A stretch of 37,858 nucleotides of DNA from Hydrogenophaga sp. (GCF_011390835.1 NZ_JAABRQ010000028.1:1-37858), one strand, 5' to 3'. Counted from the first letter of the stretch, positions 9,232 through 19,577 are shown. Made by a program: numbers and translations. Notes: a model not told the origin generated them from the letters alone.

Positions 9232-10785
9232 ATGGTCAACCTTAACCTGTTCACCACGCTCCGTGCAGCCTTTCCAACCGATCTGGATCGGACGGCGGTC
9301 GAAACCGCCGACGGCGTGTCGGCGCCCTTGCGCTACAGCTGGCGAGATCTTGATCGCGCCACCGCCATGCTGGCCAACCTGCTCGAATCGCTGGACCTGC
9401 CCCCAGCGTCGCGCGTCGCGGTGCAGGTTGAAAAATCGGTCGAAGCCATGCTGCTCTACCTGGCCACGCTGCGCGCAGGCCATGTGTTCCTGCCGCTGAA
9501 CACCGCCTACCAGAGTAGCGAAATCCAGTACTTCATCGAGAACGCGGAGCCCGCGGTGGTGGTCTGCTCTCCGGCCAACTTCGGCTGGGTGAGCAAAATC
9601 GCCTTCAACGCGGGCACCCGCTATGTGTTCACCCTTGGCGACGACCGCAGCGGCAGCTTGTTACAGCGCGCAGCCCAGCAGAGCGACCGTCACGCGCCGG
9701 CCGTCAAGAACGATGACGACCTCGCCGCGATTCTGTACACGAGTGGCACCACAGGACGCAGCAAGGGCGCCATGCTGACCCACGGCAACCTGCGCAGCAA
9801 CGCACTGGTGTTGCGCGACTACTGGGGCTGGCAGCCGGGTGATGTGTTGTTGCACGCCTTGCCCATCTTTCACGTGCATGGCCTGTTCGTGGCCATCCAC
9901 GGCGCACTCATCAACGGCAGCAAGATGATCTGGCTCTCGAAGTTCGATCCGCGCCTGGCCGTGAGCCGTTTGCGAGACGCCACGGTCTTCATGGGTGTGC
10001 CCACGCTGTATGTGCGCATGCTGGCTGAACACTCGCTCACGGTGGAGCAGGCCAGCCGCATGCGGTTGTTCATCTCGGGTTCGGCGCCCTTGTTGATCGA
10101 GACCTTTCACGACTGGAAGGCGCGCACGGGCCACACCATTCTGGAGCGCTACGGCATGAGCGAAACCATCATGCTCACCTCCAACCCCTGCGGCCCCGAC
10201 GCGCGCCACGGTGGCGCCACCGAGCGCCGGGGTGGCACGGTGGGGTTTCCGCTGCCGGGCGTGGCGCTGCGCGTGGTGGACGAGGCGGGCCAGGCTGTTG
10301 CCACTGGCGAAGTGGGCGGCCTTCAGGTGAACGGCCCCAATGTGTTCAAGGGCTATTGGCGCATGCCAGAGAAAACGGCCGAAGAGTTCACCGCGGACGG
10401 CTTTTTCAAGACCGGTGACGTCGGACGCATCGACGACCGGGGCTACGTCACGATCGTCGGTCGCAGCAAAGACCTCATCATCTCCGGTGGCTACAACGTC
10501 TACCCGGCCGAGATCGAAGGCTTCCTCAACGAGCTGCCCGGCGTGGCCGAAAGCGCGCTGGTGGGTGTGCCCCACCCGGATTTTGGTGAGGTCGGCGTAG
10601 CCGTGGTCGTAGCCCGACCGGGCGCCAAACCCGACCCTGAGCAACTGCTGGCCACCCTCAAGCAGCAACTGGCGAACTTCAAGATTCCCAAGCGCTGTTT
10701 TGTCGTACCCGACCTGCCGCGCAACACCATGGGCAAGGTGCAGAAGAACTTGCTGCGCGAGCAGTACAAGAACCTCTTCAGTTGA
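9232..10785 (+). CDS. matB: Malonyl-CoA synthetase (MatB-type acyl-CoA ligase)
   Basis: This is a 517-residue ANL-superfamily ligase predicted to make malonyl-CoA from malonate, ATP and CoA. The P-loop motif YTSGTTGRSKGAMLTH lies near 169-184. ALPIFHVHGLFVA, ERYGMSETIML and RRGGTVGFPLPGV correspond to the substrate-pocket and Arg-containing segments known from MatB proteins. The hinge and adenylation core GRSKDLIISGGYNVYPAEIE and the C-terminal catalytic Lys in PRNTMGKVQKNLLRE are intact. The ATG at 9232 follows the crotonase-like gene by 35 bp. Malonate specificity is inferred from resemblance to MatB; a broader dicarboxylate or fatty acyl ligase remains possible. It ends about 124 bp before the convergent stress-protein gene. 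Confidence 0.85.
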   Translation: MVNLNLFTTLRAAFPTDLDRTAVETADGVSAPLRYSWRDLDRATAMLANLLESLDLPPASRVAVQVEKSVEAMLLYLATLRAGHVFLPLNTAYQSSEIQYFIENAEPAVVVCSPANFGWVSKIAFNAGTRYVFTLGDDRSGSLLQRAAQQSDRHAPAVKNDDDLAAILYTSGTTGRSKGAMLTHGNLRSNALVLRDYWGWQPGDVLLHALPIFHVHGLFVAIHGALINGSKMIWLSKFDPRLAVSRLRDATVFMGVPTLYVRMLAEHSLTVEQASRMRLFISGSAPLLIETFHDWKARTGHTILERYGMSETIMLTSNPCGPDARHGGATERRGGTVGFPLPGVALRVVDEAGQAVATGEVGGLQVNGPNVFKGYWRMPEKTAEEFTADGFFKTGDVGRIDDRGYVTIVGRSKDLIISGGYNVYPAEIEGFLNELPGVAESALVGVPHPDFGEVGVAVVVARPGAKPDPEQLLATLKQQLANFKIPKRCFVVPDLPRNTMGKVQKNLLREQYKNLFS

Positions 10786-10829
10786 AGAAAAACACGCCCC
10801 CGGCAATCGCCGGAGCGCGTGATCCCATC

Positions 10830-10907
10830 TCAGGGCGCCGCGGAACCGGCTCTGCCGGGCCGCCAGCGCCGCCCCATTAGGGGGTGACCGCGAAGCGGGC
10901 GCGGGGG
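10830..10907. repeat. GC-rich intergenic repeat, copy 1
   Basis: This block between matB and uspA contains CGGAACCGGCTCTGCCGGGC (10841-10860) followed by CGCCAGCGCC and ends in a run of seven G. Its reverse complement recurs in part at 27,625-27,650 and 32,513-32,536. It looks like a member of a dispersed non-coding repeat. No T-rich terminator is evident in the 124-bp gap. Confidence 0.55.
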
Positions 10908-10909
10908 GG

Positions 10910-11353
10910 TTACCGAAGAACCAGCACCGGAATGTGCGAATGCGTCAGTACCTGCTGGGTCTCGCTGCCGAGCAGCAGGCGTTTGATGCCGCGGCGACCG
11001 TGTGAGGCCATCACGATCAGGTCGCACTTGTTCTTCTTGGCCGCTGCGATCACCGCTTCGGCGATCAGGTCTGACTTGACCGTGACGGGCTTGACCTTGA
11101 CCTCGCGCAGTTGGCCCGCCGACTTCACCGCATTCACCGCAGTCAGGGCTTCTTCATTCCACTGTTTTTCGATTCGCGCCACTTCGGCTGCCGCCAGTGC
11201 CACGCCGCCTTCAAAATAGGTCTGCGGGTAGCGGGGAACTACCTTGAGTGCCACCACTTCGGCGCCGGTGATGTCGGCCAAGTTGATCGCGTGATCGACC
11301 GCGATCTTGGACAGTTTGGAGCCGTCGGTAGCCACGAGGATGCGTTTGTACAT
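10910..11353 (-). CDS. Universal stress protein (UspA family)
   Basis: The product is a 147-residue single-domain universal stress protein of the ATP-binding type. It begins MYKRILVATDGSKLSKIAVDHA, and contains DLIVMASHGRRG followed by KRLLLGSETQQVLTHSHIPVLVLR, which matches the nucleotide-binding G..G...GS end of the fold. ATG 11353 has AGGAGA about 6 bases upstream. The gene is divergent from ccoI, and an FNR box lies 65 bp upstream of its start, well placed to activate it at low oxygen (see findings). Usp proteins of this type often belong to the anaerobic response in Burkholderiales and Pseudomonas; the partner and exact role are unknown. Confidence 0.93.
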   Translation of the reverse strand: MYKRILVATDGSKLSKIAVDHAINLADITGAEVVALKVVPRYPQTYFEGGVALAAAEVARIEKQWNEEALTAVNAVKSAGQLREVKVKPVTVKSDLIAEAVIAAAKKNKCDLIVMASHGRRGIKRLLLGSETQQVLTHSHIPVLVLR

Positions 11354-11417
11354 GGAGATCTCCTGGGTGAGTTGTTGTAATGCCATCATGAGCCTATCAA
11401 ACGCCGCTGCCCAGTGG

Positions 11418-11431
11418 TTGACTTAAATCAA
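11418..11431. promoter_or_regulatory. FNR/ANR box between uspA and ccoI
   Basis: TTGACTTAAATCAA matches the FNR consensus TTGAT-N4-ATCAA except for one base in the left half. It lies 65 bp upstream of the uspA start and only 4 bp before the first ATG of ccoI. A class II site centred at -41.5 would put the uspA transcript start near 11383 with about 30 nt of leader. Confidence 0.85.
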
Positions 11432-11435
11432 GCGC

Positions 11436-13850
11436 ATGAAGCCTGAGCCCCACTACCCTCACGGCATGAACCAGGCCGTTGCCGAGCCCCCGGTGGGCCT
11501 GCACATCCCCGATCGACCGCCCACCGCGGGCGCCGACGTCTTTGGTGCCCATCGCGGACCACTTACCGTCACCGACAATTTCAACGTGCTCGACGACCCG
11601 GTCGAGCAGCGAGAGTTCACCGAAGTCACCGAAGTCGACGGACGCGCCACGGCCGAGTCGGTGCTGATGGTGCAAGGCATGTACTGCGCCGCCTGTGCCG
11701 ACACGGTGGAGTGTGCCCTGCAAGATCTGCCGGGTGTGGAGAGTGCACAGGTGCATGCCGCCACGCGCCGCCTCACGGTGCGCTGGGACCCAGCGCTGAC
11801 CCGCATGTCGCACCTGGCCGAGGTGGTGGGCGAGACGGGCTACCGCTTGCTACCCATGGCGCAGGCGTTGTCCGTTAGCGAGCGCCTGCGCGAAACGCGC
11901 CAAGCCCTGTGGCGCCTGTTTGTCGCCGGCTTTTGCGCCATGCAGGTGATGATGTATGCATGGCCGGCCTACGTGACCGAGCCGGGTGAGATCCCGGCCG
12001 ATATCGACCAGCTGCTGCGCTGGGCGAGCTGGCTGCTGAGCCTGCCGGTGGTGTTTTTTGCCAGCGGTCCATTTTTCCGCAGCGCGTGGCGCGACTTGAA
12101 GTTCGGCCGCGTCGGCATGGACACCCCGGTCTCGGTGGGCATTCTGGTCACCTTCCTCGCCAGCTCGGCCGCCACCTTCGACCCTACCGGCCCCTGGGGC
12201 CACGAGGTCTGGTTCGACTCGCTCACGATGTTCGTGTTTTTTCTGCTCGGCGGGCGCTACCTGGAGCTCAAGGCGCGCGACCGCACCGCGGGCGCGCTCG
12301 ACAGCCTGATGAACCGGCTGCCCCAGGCCTGCGACCGCCAGACCGCCGAGGGAAGTTTTGAATCGGTCTCGGTGCGCCGGCTGTCGGTGGGCGACGTGGT
12401 GCGGGTGCAGGCCGGGCAGGCGTTCCCGGGTGACGGGGTGGTGCACAGCGAGCGGGCCACGGTCGACGAAGCCCTGCTCACCGGTGAATCCCACCCCCTG
12501 ACCCGCTTGCGCGGCGAGCCGCTGGTGGCCGGCAGCTACAACCTGGGTGGACCGGTGCTCATGCAGGTGCAGCGCCTGGGGCGCGACACCCGCTTTGCCC
12601 AGATCGTGGCGCTGATGGAAAAGGCCTCCACCGAAAAGCCGCGGCTCGCCATCCTGGCCGACCGCATCGCCGCGCCGTTCCTGGTCCTGGTGCTGCTGGC
12701 CGCGGCGGTGGCAGCCTGGTACTGGTGGCAGATCGATCACACCAAGGCGCTTTCGGTGGCGGTGGCCGTGCTGATCGTGACCTGCCCGTGCGCCCTGTCG
12801 CTGGCCACGCCTGCGGCCATGCTGAGCGCGGCCGGAGCCTTGGCGCGCCGCGGCATACTGGTGCGTCGCTTGCAAGCATTCGAAACCCTGGCGGGCATCA
12901 GCGCGGTGGTGTTCGATAAAACCGGAACGCTGACCCACGACCGGCTGGCCATGGCCTCGGTGACGGTGCGAGGGGGTACGACGGAGGCGGAGGCATTGGC
13001 GCTCGCCGCCTGGCTGGCGCAAGGCTCGCTGCATCCAGTCTCGCGCGGCATCGCCCGCGCGGCCGCCGAGGCGGGTGCGGACGCCGTGGCTCCTGGGCTT
13101 GGCTCGGTTCAGGAACAGGCAGGGCAGGGCATGTCGGCGCAGCGCGATGGCGGCGGCTGCGTGAAACTCGGTTCTGCGGCGTTCTGCGGGGTGGAACTGG
13201 ATCAAGACGTATCTGATGCGCCACGCGCGCACTTGGCTGATGAAGCGGGCTGGCTGGCCACCTTCACGCTGGAAGAAGGCGTTCGCGAAGACGCCCAGTC
13301 GGCCGTGAGTGCCCTGCGCGAGCTGGGCATCCGGACTTGGCTGCTGTCGGGCGACCGGGCCGCCGCGGCCCAGAGGGTGGGTGACGCCGTGGGGGTCGAC
13401 GAGGTGATCGCCGGCGCCACGCCCGAGCACAAACTGGCCGAGGTGACGGCACTGCAATCGCGCGGGCACCGTCTGGCCATGGTGGGTGACGGATTGAACG
13501 ATGGCCCGGTGCTCGCCCGCGCCGACACCTCCTTCGCGCTGGGCCATGCCGCACCGCTGGCGCAAGCCCAGTCGGACTATGTGATCCAGGGCGGGCAGGT
13601 GATGGACGTGGTGCACACCCTCAGGCTCGCCCGCAACACCCTGCGCATCGTGCGCCAGAACCTGCTCTGGGCGGCGCTTTACAACGCGGTGTGTGTTCCA
13701 CTGGCCCTACTGGGTTACATGCCACCCTGGCTGGCCGGGCTGGGCATGGCCGGCAGTTCGCTGCTGGTGATCGGCAACGCGCTGCGCCTGGCGGGCCAAG
13801 TCCCAGTGGCGCCGTCGGACAAACCGGATGCCCGCGTTCTCGCGGCCTAG
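11436..13850 (+). CDS. ccoI: Copper-exporting P-type ATPase for cbb3 oxidase assembly
   Basis: CcoI is an inner-membrane P1B ATPase needed to supply copper for cbb3 oxidase biogenesis. The product has 804 residues from ATG 11436. A heavy-metal-associated domain with GMYCAACAD (C84, C87) lies at 76-140. The intramembrane metal motif CPC is at 450-452 (VTCPCALSLATPAA), the phosphorylation site DKTGT starts at D494, and GDGLNDGPVLA lies near 684. The first ATG directly abuts an FNR box, so the second ATG at 11466 or an even later start may be the true one; no ribosome site clearly decides. ccoS and ccoN follow on the same strand, which distinguishes it from a general CopA exporter. Confidence 0.93.
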   Translation: MKPEPHYPHGMNQAVAEPPVGLHIPDRPPTAGADVFGAHRGPLTVTDNFNVLDDPVEQREFTEVTEVDGRATAESVLMVQGMYCAACADTVECALQDLPGVESAQVHAATRRLTVRWDPALTRMSHLAEVVGETGYRLLPMAQALSVSERLRETRQALWRLFVAGFCAMQVMMYAWPAYVTEPGEIPADIDQLLRWASWLLSLPVVFFASGPFFRSAWRDLKFGRVGMDTPVSVGILVTFLASSAATFDPTGPWGHEVWFDSLTMFVFFLLGGRYLELKARDRTAGALDSLMNRLPQACDRQTAEGSFESVSVRRLSVGDVVRVQAGQAFPGDGVVHSERATVDEALLTGESHPLTRLRGEPLVAGSYNLGGPVLMQVQRLGRDTRFAQIVALMEKASTEKPRLAILADRIAAPFLVLVLLAAAVAAWYWWQIDHTKALSVAVAVLIVTCPCALSLATPAAMLSAAGALARRGILVRRLQAFETLAGISAVVFDKTGTLTHDRLAMASVTVRGGTTEAEALALAAWLAQGSLHPVSRGIARAAAEAGADAVAPGLGSVQEQAGQGMSAQRDGGGCVKLGSAAFCGVELDQDVSDAPRAHLADEAGWLATFTLEEGVREDAQSAVSALRELGIRTWLLSGDRAAAAQRVGDAVGVDEVIAGATPEHKLAEVTALQSRGHRLAMVGDGLNDGPVLARADTSFALGHAAPLAQAQSDYVIQGGQVMDVVHTLRLARNTLRIVRQNLLWAALYNAVCVPLALLGYMPPWLAGLGMAGSSLLVIGNALRLAGQVPVAPSDKPDARVLAA

Positions 13851-13879
13851 CAACACCACCGAATCTTCAGAAAATCTCC

Positions 13880-14017
13880 ATGGACATCCTCTATTTGCTC
13901 ATTCCCATCTCCATCGTGCTGGTCTTCGCCATCATCGGCCTGTTCTGGTGGGCGCTGCAGGCGGGGCAGTTCGACAACATCGAGCGCGAGGGCGACCGCA
14001 TATTGGGTGGCGATTGA
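13880..14017 (+). CDS. ccoS: cbb3 oxidase maturation protein CcoS
   Basis: This is a 45-residue membrane protein, MDILYLLIPISIVLVFAIIG then FWWALQAGQFDNIEREGDRI. One N-terminal helix (about 4-28) is followed by the family's short cytoplasmic tail with the conserved GQFDN(I/L)E..G..IL pattern. CcoS is required for inserting haem and copper cofactors into CcoN in organisms where it was studied. It starts 29 bp after ccoI. Its stop codon overlaps the FNR box of the ccoN promoter. Confidence 0.92.
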   Translation: MDILYLLIPISIVLVFAIIGLFWWALQAGQFDNIEREGDRILGGD

Positions 14018-14027
14018 CTTAAGTCAA
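14014..14027. promoter_or_regulatory. FNR/ANR box of the ccoNOQP promoter
   Basis: TTGACTTAAGTCAA is a perfectly palindromic FNR-type site. It overlaps the ccoS stop codon and its centre is 65 bp upstream of the ccoN ATG. A class II arrangement would place the transcript start near 14062, leaving a leader of about 24 nt that carries the ribosome site GAGGAG at 14074-14079. Confidence 0.9.
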
Positions 14028-14085
14028 GGCGATCTGTGTCACAGATCGTGACACTCCTCCCAGCGACATTCACGAGGAGTTCTTT

Positions 14086-15531
<1,446 letters not shown>

Positions 15532-15544
15532 GGAGCTAACAGTC

Positions 15545-16255
15545 ATGTCCAACAACGAAAAATTAACCGGCCACGCCAGGATCGAGACCAACAACTTCCT
15601 CATGATCGTGCTCATCACGCTCGTGGTGGCGGTCGGTGGTTTGGTGGAAATCGTGCCGCTGTTCTTCCAGAAGTCGACCACGCAGCCGATCGAAGGCCTC
15701 AAGCCTTATTCGGCGCTCCAGCTGGCCGGCCGCGATGTTTACGTGAGTGAAGGTTGCTACAACTGCCACTCGCAGATGATCCGTCCGTTCCAAGCTGAGA
15801 CGCTTCGCTATGGCCCGTATTCGGTGGCGGGTGAGTTCGTCTACGACCGGCCCTTCCAGTGGGGCAGCAAGCGCACCGGGCCTGACCTGCACCGTGTCGG
15901 GGGCCGCTACAGCGATGAATGGCACCGCATTCACCTGACCAATCCTCGCGATCTGGTTCCCGAGTCCAACATGCCAGCTTATCCGTGGCTGTTGACGAAG
16001 ACAGTGGACGAGACCCAGTTGCCCAAGCGCATGGAAGTGCTGCGAACCCTGGGCGCCCCGTACACCGACGAGGAAATCGCCGGTTCGGTGGAAGCCGTCA
16101 AGGGCAAGACACAGATGGAAGCCGTGATCGCCTACCTGCAGGTGCTGGGCATCCATCGCAGCGCCAGCCGATCGGCGCCCGCCGCTGAGGCTCAGCCTAC
16201 CGCGGGCGCGGACACCGCCTTGGCCCAGGTCAAGCCGGTGCCTGCAGCGCAGTGA
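15545..16255 (+). CDS. ccoO: cbb3-type cytochrome c oxidase subunit II (mono-haem)
   Basis: CcoO is the membrane-anchored mono-haem cytochrome c subunit that passes electrons to CcoN. The 236-residue product has one N-terminal helix (about 17-40) and the haem site [12 protein letters not shown] near residue 75. The probable axial Met lies in [10 protein letters not shown]. It starts at ATG 15545 with GAGGAG upstream, 13 bp after ccoN; the in-frame extension to 15494 overlaps ccoN and is not needed. The Ala/Pro-rich tail after residue 205 looks flexible. ccoQ follows 14 bp later. Confidence 0.96.
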   Translation: MSNNEKLTGHARIETNNFLMIVLITLVVAVGGLVEIVPLFFQKSTTQPIEGLKPYSALQLAGRDVYVSEGCYNCHSQMIRPFQAETLRYGPYSVAGEFVYDRPFQWGSKRTGPDLHRVGGRYSDEWHRIHLTNPRDLVPESNMPAYPWLLTKTVDETQLPKRMEVLRTLGAPYTDEEIAGSVEAVKGKTQMEAVIAYLQVLGIHRSASRSAPAAEAQPTAGADTALAQVKPVPAAQ

Positions 16256-16269
16256 TCAGGGGATACAAC

Positions 16270-16407
16270 ATGGACATCAATGATCTGCGCAGCATCGTCA
16301 CCGTCGTGAGCCTGGTGACCTTCGTCGGCATCATCGTCTGGGCCTGGTCGAAGAAGAACAAGGCCGGCTTCGATGAGGCCGCCCGCCTGCCGTTTGGCGA
16401 CGACTGA
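16270..16407 (+). CDS. ccoQ: cbb3 oxidase subunit CcoQ
   Basis: This short gene encodes 45 residues: MDINDLRSIVTVVSLVTFVG, then IIVWAWSKKNKAGFDEAARL and PFGDD. One transmembrane helix (about 8-26) and the WAWSKK..GFDEAA..PF tail are typical of CcoQ/FixQ, which stabilises the oxidase complex. It sits exactly where expected, between ccoO and ccoP, with 14 and 26 bp gaps. Confidence 0.95.
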   Translation: MDINDLRSIVTVVSLVTFVGIIVWAWSKKNKAGFDEAARLPFGDD

Positions 16408-16433
16408 GCCGCCACTACATACCGAGAACCATC

Positions 16434-17342
16434 ATGAGCGACTTCACCAGCGGATTCTGGAATATTTATGTGGCCGGGCTGACCCTGGTCAGCATCATTG
16501 CCTGCCTGATCCTGCTCTGGATCAGCGGCACCACCAAGGCGGCCACGCACGGCGATAACACCACCGGTCACGTGTGGGACGGCGACCTCAAAGAGATGAA
16601 CAACCCGCTGCCCAAGTGGTGGGTCTATCTGTTCATCATCACGGTGCTGTTTGCACTGGCCTATGGTGTGCTGTACCCGACCTTTGGCAAGTTCCAGGGT
16701 GTGCTGGGCTGGTCCTCGCAGGGCCAGCACGCCGCCGAGGTGGCCAAGGTCGAGGCTGCGATTGCCCCGATCTATGCAAAGTTCAAGGACATGACGCCCG
16801 AAGCCATGGCAGGCGATGCCCAGGCTCACGCCATTGGCGAGCGCCTGTTCATGAATTACTGTGCGCAGTGCCACGGTTCGGACGCCCGCGGTGCCAAGGG
16901 CTTCCCCAACCTGACCGACAACGACTGGCTGGGTGGCGGTACGCCCGAGATCATCAAGACCACCATCGCCAACGGACGCAATGGCGTGATGCCGCCCATG
17001 GCGGCTGCGGTCGGCGGCGCTGAAGATGTGCGCAATGTGGCCCATTACGTGCTCAGCCTCTCCGGCAGCCCGCACGACGCCGTGCGTGCTGTCCAGGGCA
17101 AGGAAAAGTACGCCAGCTGCGCCGCCTGCCACGGCGCCGACGGCAAGGGCCTGAGCGCCATCGGCGCGCCCAACCTGACCGACAACATCTGGCTGCACGG
17201 ATGGGGTGAAGAAGCCATCGTTCGCGCGGTGAACAACGGTATCAACAACGCCATGCCCGGCCAGTCGGCCCTGCTCAACGACGACCAGATCAAGGTGCTG
17301 GCTTCGTACGTCTGGGGCATGTCGAACACCGCTGCCAAGTAA
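16434..17342 (+). CDS. ccoP: cbb3-type cytochrome c oxidase subunit III (di-haem)
   Basis: CcoP is the di-haem cytochrome c subunit that accepts electrons from soluble cytochromes. The 302-residue product has two N-terminal membrane segments (about 7-29 and 58-80) separated by a HVWDGDLKEMNNPLPKWW phrase typical of the family. Two haem sites follow, CAQCH near 141 and CAACH near 227, each in a repeat with NLTDN(D/I)WL(H/G)G. The ATG at 16434 is 26 bp after ccoQ. It completes the structural oxidase operon. Confidence 0.97.
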   Translation: MSDFTSGFWNIYVAGLTLVSIIACLILLWISGTTKAATHGDNTTGHVWDGDLKEMNNPLPKWWVYLFIITVLFALAYGVLYPTFGKFQGVLGWSSQGQHAAEVAKVEAAIAPIYAKFKDMTPEAMAGDAQAHAIGERLFMNYCAQCHGSDARGAKGFPNLTDNDWLGGGTPEIIKTTIANGRNGVMPPMAAAVGGAEDVRNVAHYVLSLSGSPHDAVRAVQGKEKYASCAACHGADGKGLSAIGAPNLTDNIWLHGWGEEAIVRAVNNGINNAMPGQSALLNDDQIKVLASYVWGMSNTAAK

Positions 17343-17415
17343 ACCGGGCTGACGTGAGCAGGTGGGCAGTTGTGTCCATCTGTCTCTTCACCCTGCCACG
17401 AGTCCCAAGCATTTG

Positions 17416-18870
17416 ATGACCGCGAATTCCGCCTCTTCTTCCGCCGCCAACCAGCCCGCCGGCCTGCCCGGGGGGCCAGGTGGAGACGACGACGATGTTG
17501 TTTCCCTCTACGCTTCGCGGGAGAAAATTTATCCGCGTTCGGTCTCAGGGGTTTTTTCGAACTGGCGCTGGATCACGGTCTGGATCACCCAACTCGTGTT
17601 TTACGGTTTGCCCTGGCTGCAATGGAACGCCCGCCAGGCCGTGCTGTTTGATCTGGAGGCCCGGCGCTTTTACATCTTCAGCCTGGTGCTGTATCCACAG
17701 GATTTCATCTACCTCACCGGCCTGCTGGTGATTTCGGCGCTGTCTCTGTTTCTGTTCACCGCGGTCGCGGGCCGCCTGTGGTGCGGCTACGCCTGCCCGC
17801 AGACGGTTTACACCGAGATCTTTCTGTGGATCGAGAAGAAGGTGGAAGGCGATCGCAGCGCACGCATGCGGCTGGACAAGGGCGACTTTTCGGCCACCAA
17901 GTTTGGTAAAAAATGGCTCAAGCACGCGCTGTGGATCGGCTTTGCGCTGTGGACCGGCTTCACCTTCGTCGGCTATTTCACACCGATCCGGGAACTGGGC
18001 GCGCTGACCCTGGCCGCCTCGCTTGGTCCATGGCAGACCTTCTGGGTTGTTTTCTACGGTTTTGCCACCTATGGCAACGCGGGCTTCATGCGCGAACAGG
18101 TCTGCAAGTACATGTGCCCGTACGCGCGCTTCCAGAGCGCGATGTTCGACAAGGACACGATGATCGTGACCTACGACGAGCGGCGGGGCGAGCCACGTGG
18201 TCCGCGCTCCAAGAAGGCCGACCCGGCCGCGCTGAACCTAGGCTCTTGCGTGGACTGCAGCCTGTGCGTGCAGGTCTGCCCGACCGGGATCGACATCCGC
18301 AAAGGCTTGCAATACGAATGTATTGGTTGCGGTGCCTGCATTGATGTCTGCGATGAAGTCATGGACAAGGTGGGCTATCCGCGTGGCCTGATCAAATATT
18401 CCACTCAGAACGGTATGGCCCAGGGCTGGTCGACGGCGCAGATGATCCGCCGAGCGTTTCGCCCGCGTGTGCTGGTGTACTCCGCCATCCTGCTCGCGAT
18501 CACGCTGGCGGTGATGACCAGCCTGTTCATGCGCAAACCCTTGCGGGTGGATGTGATCCGCGACCGCGGTGCGCTCGCCCGTGAAGTGGAGCAAGGCCGG
18601 ATTGAAAACGTTTTTCGCCTGCAGGTGATGAACGCCACTGAAAGCACACAGCGCTACGTGATCACCGTTGATGGTCTGCCCGGGATCATGATCGCCTCAG
18701 ATTCCGATGTTGAGGTCCTGCCGACGGAAGTCCGATCTGCGGTGCTTCGCGTGCAGGTGCCGCCGGGCACCGCTGCCACCGGGTCGCACCCGATCCGGTT
18801 CGATATCCGTTCGGTCGGCGATGATCCGGTTGAGGTGTCTGAAAAGGCCGCTTTCCTCATTCCGCGCTGA
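17416..18870 (+). CDS. ccoG: Cytochrome c oxidase accessory protein CcoG (FixG-like)
   Basis: CcoG is a membrane-bound iron-sulfur protein; characterised homologues reduce Cu(II) to Cu(I) for cbb3 assembly. The 484-residue product has several transmembrane helices in its first 230 residues, with CGYACPQTVYTE in one of them, then two [4Fe-4S] motifs (CVDCSLCVQVCPTG and CIGCGACIDVCDEV), one more helix, and a C-terminal beta-rich periplasmic domain. The ATG at 17416 was chosen because the conserved sequence starts after it and the segment back to 17362 is intergenic in character; no ribosome site is strong. It follows ccoP by 73 bp. Confidence 0.94.
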   Translation: MTANSASSSAANQPAGLPGGPGGDDDDVVSLYASREKIYPRSVSGVFSNWRWITVWITQLVFYGLPWLQWNARQAVLFDLEARRFYIFSLVLYPQDFIYLTGLLVISALSLFLFTAVAGRLWCGYACPQTVYTEIFLWIEKKVEGDRSARMRLDKGDFSATKFGKKWLKHALWIGFALWTGFTFVGYFTPIRELGALTLAASLGPWQTFWVVFYGFATYGNAGFMREQVCKYMCPYARFQSAMFDKDTMIVTYDERRGEPRGPRSKKADPAALNLGSCVDCSLCVQVCPTGIDIRKGLQYECIGCGACIDVCDEVMDKVGYPRGLIKYSTQNGMAQGWSTAQMIRRAFRPRVLVYSAILLAITLAVMTSLFMRKPLRVDVIRDRGALAREVEQGRIENVFRLQVMNATESTQRYVITVDGLPGIMIASDSDVEVLPTEVRSAVLRVQVPPGTAATGSHPIRFDIRSVGDDPVEVSEKAAFLIPR

Positions 18871-18914
18871 CATTGAGCACTGGCCCCTTGCCCGCCCGCT
18901 TCTGGAGATACCGC

Positions 18915-19211
18915 ATGAGCAACACACCCCTGACATCGCCTTCGCGCCAGGCCGACATCCCCTGGTGGCGCATTCCCCAAGTGGTCTTCGTTCCGGCGAT
19001 CCTGTTGCTGGGCGTTGTGGCCACCAGCACCATGGTGGTCATATCGTCCATGGACCAGGATCCTGTGCTGGACAAAGCTGTGTACGAGCGGGAGTTGAAA
19101 GCCGCGCAGATGCTACAGGGACAGGCGCGAACCAATGCCTTGATGGCCGTGCAGCCCGCGCAGCAGGGTCGCAATCACGCCGCCTCACCCGTGGTACCAG
19201 GCGAAAAATGA
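18915..19211 (+). CDS. ccoH: FixH/CcoH-type cbb3 assembly protein (short form)
   Basis: The product has 98 residues, with one membrane helix (about 24-45) and a soluble tail containing DQDPVLDKAVYERELKAAQM, which resembles the conserved segment of the FixH family. Canonical FixH is longer, near 150-170, so this is a short form. CcoH in other bacteria associates with the cbb3 complex and aids its stability. GGAGA precedes ATG 18915. It follows ccoG by 44 bp and its stop overlaps the next gene as ATGA. Confidence 0.75.
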   Translation: MSNTPLTSPSRQADIPWWRIPQVVFVPAILLLGVVATSTMVVISSMDQDPVLDKAVYERELKAAQMLQGQARTNALMAVQPAQQGRNHAASPVVPGEK

Positions 19212-19549
19212 CCGGATCGCAACAGCAACCCGGTGCTGACGCTTCCGCGGCCAGCAGCAGTCTCTGGACGCGGCGGTGGATGTGGATTGCCTGGCCCGCT
19301 TTCCTGGTGGCCGCAGTATTGGAGATGGTGGTGTTCGCCGTGGTTGATCCCGGCGACCTGCACTGGTTTGGCCAGCCGGTGACCCTGTCGCGCGAAGCTG
19401 TCTATACGTTGGCGTTTTTTGTCTTCTGGGGCATGACCATGGCTTCCAGTGCGCTCACCACGCTGCTGTCCATGTCACCGTTCGAGGTGAACAGTCGCCC
19501 CGTGCCCGCGGATCAGCTCCCGAAAGACGGTGCCCGCAAGGGCAGCTGA
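19208..19549 (+). CDS. Two-helix membrane protein of the cco cluster, unknown function
   Basis: The product has 113 residues and was not recognised as a named family. It has a Gln/Ser/Ala-rich N-terminus, two clear hydrophobic helices (about 26-43 and 60-85), and a polar tail with PVPADQLPKDG. There are no Cys or His-rich motifs. It overlaps ccoH by 4 bp (ATGA), so the two are translationally coupled, and it is the last gene of the cco accessory run before fnr on the other strand. The context suggests a role in oxidase assembly or in anchoring CcoH; this is inference from position only. Confidence 0.8.
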   Translation: MTGSQQQPGADASAASSSLWTRRWMWIAWPAFLVAAVLEMVVFAVVDPGDLHWFGQPVTLSREAVYTLAFFVFWGMTMASSALTTLLSMSPFEVNSRPVPADQLPKDGARKGS

Positions 19550-19577
19550 GGCTGAAGCGTGCGCCCTGGGCTGCTGA

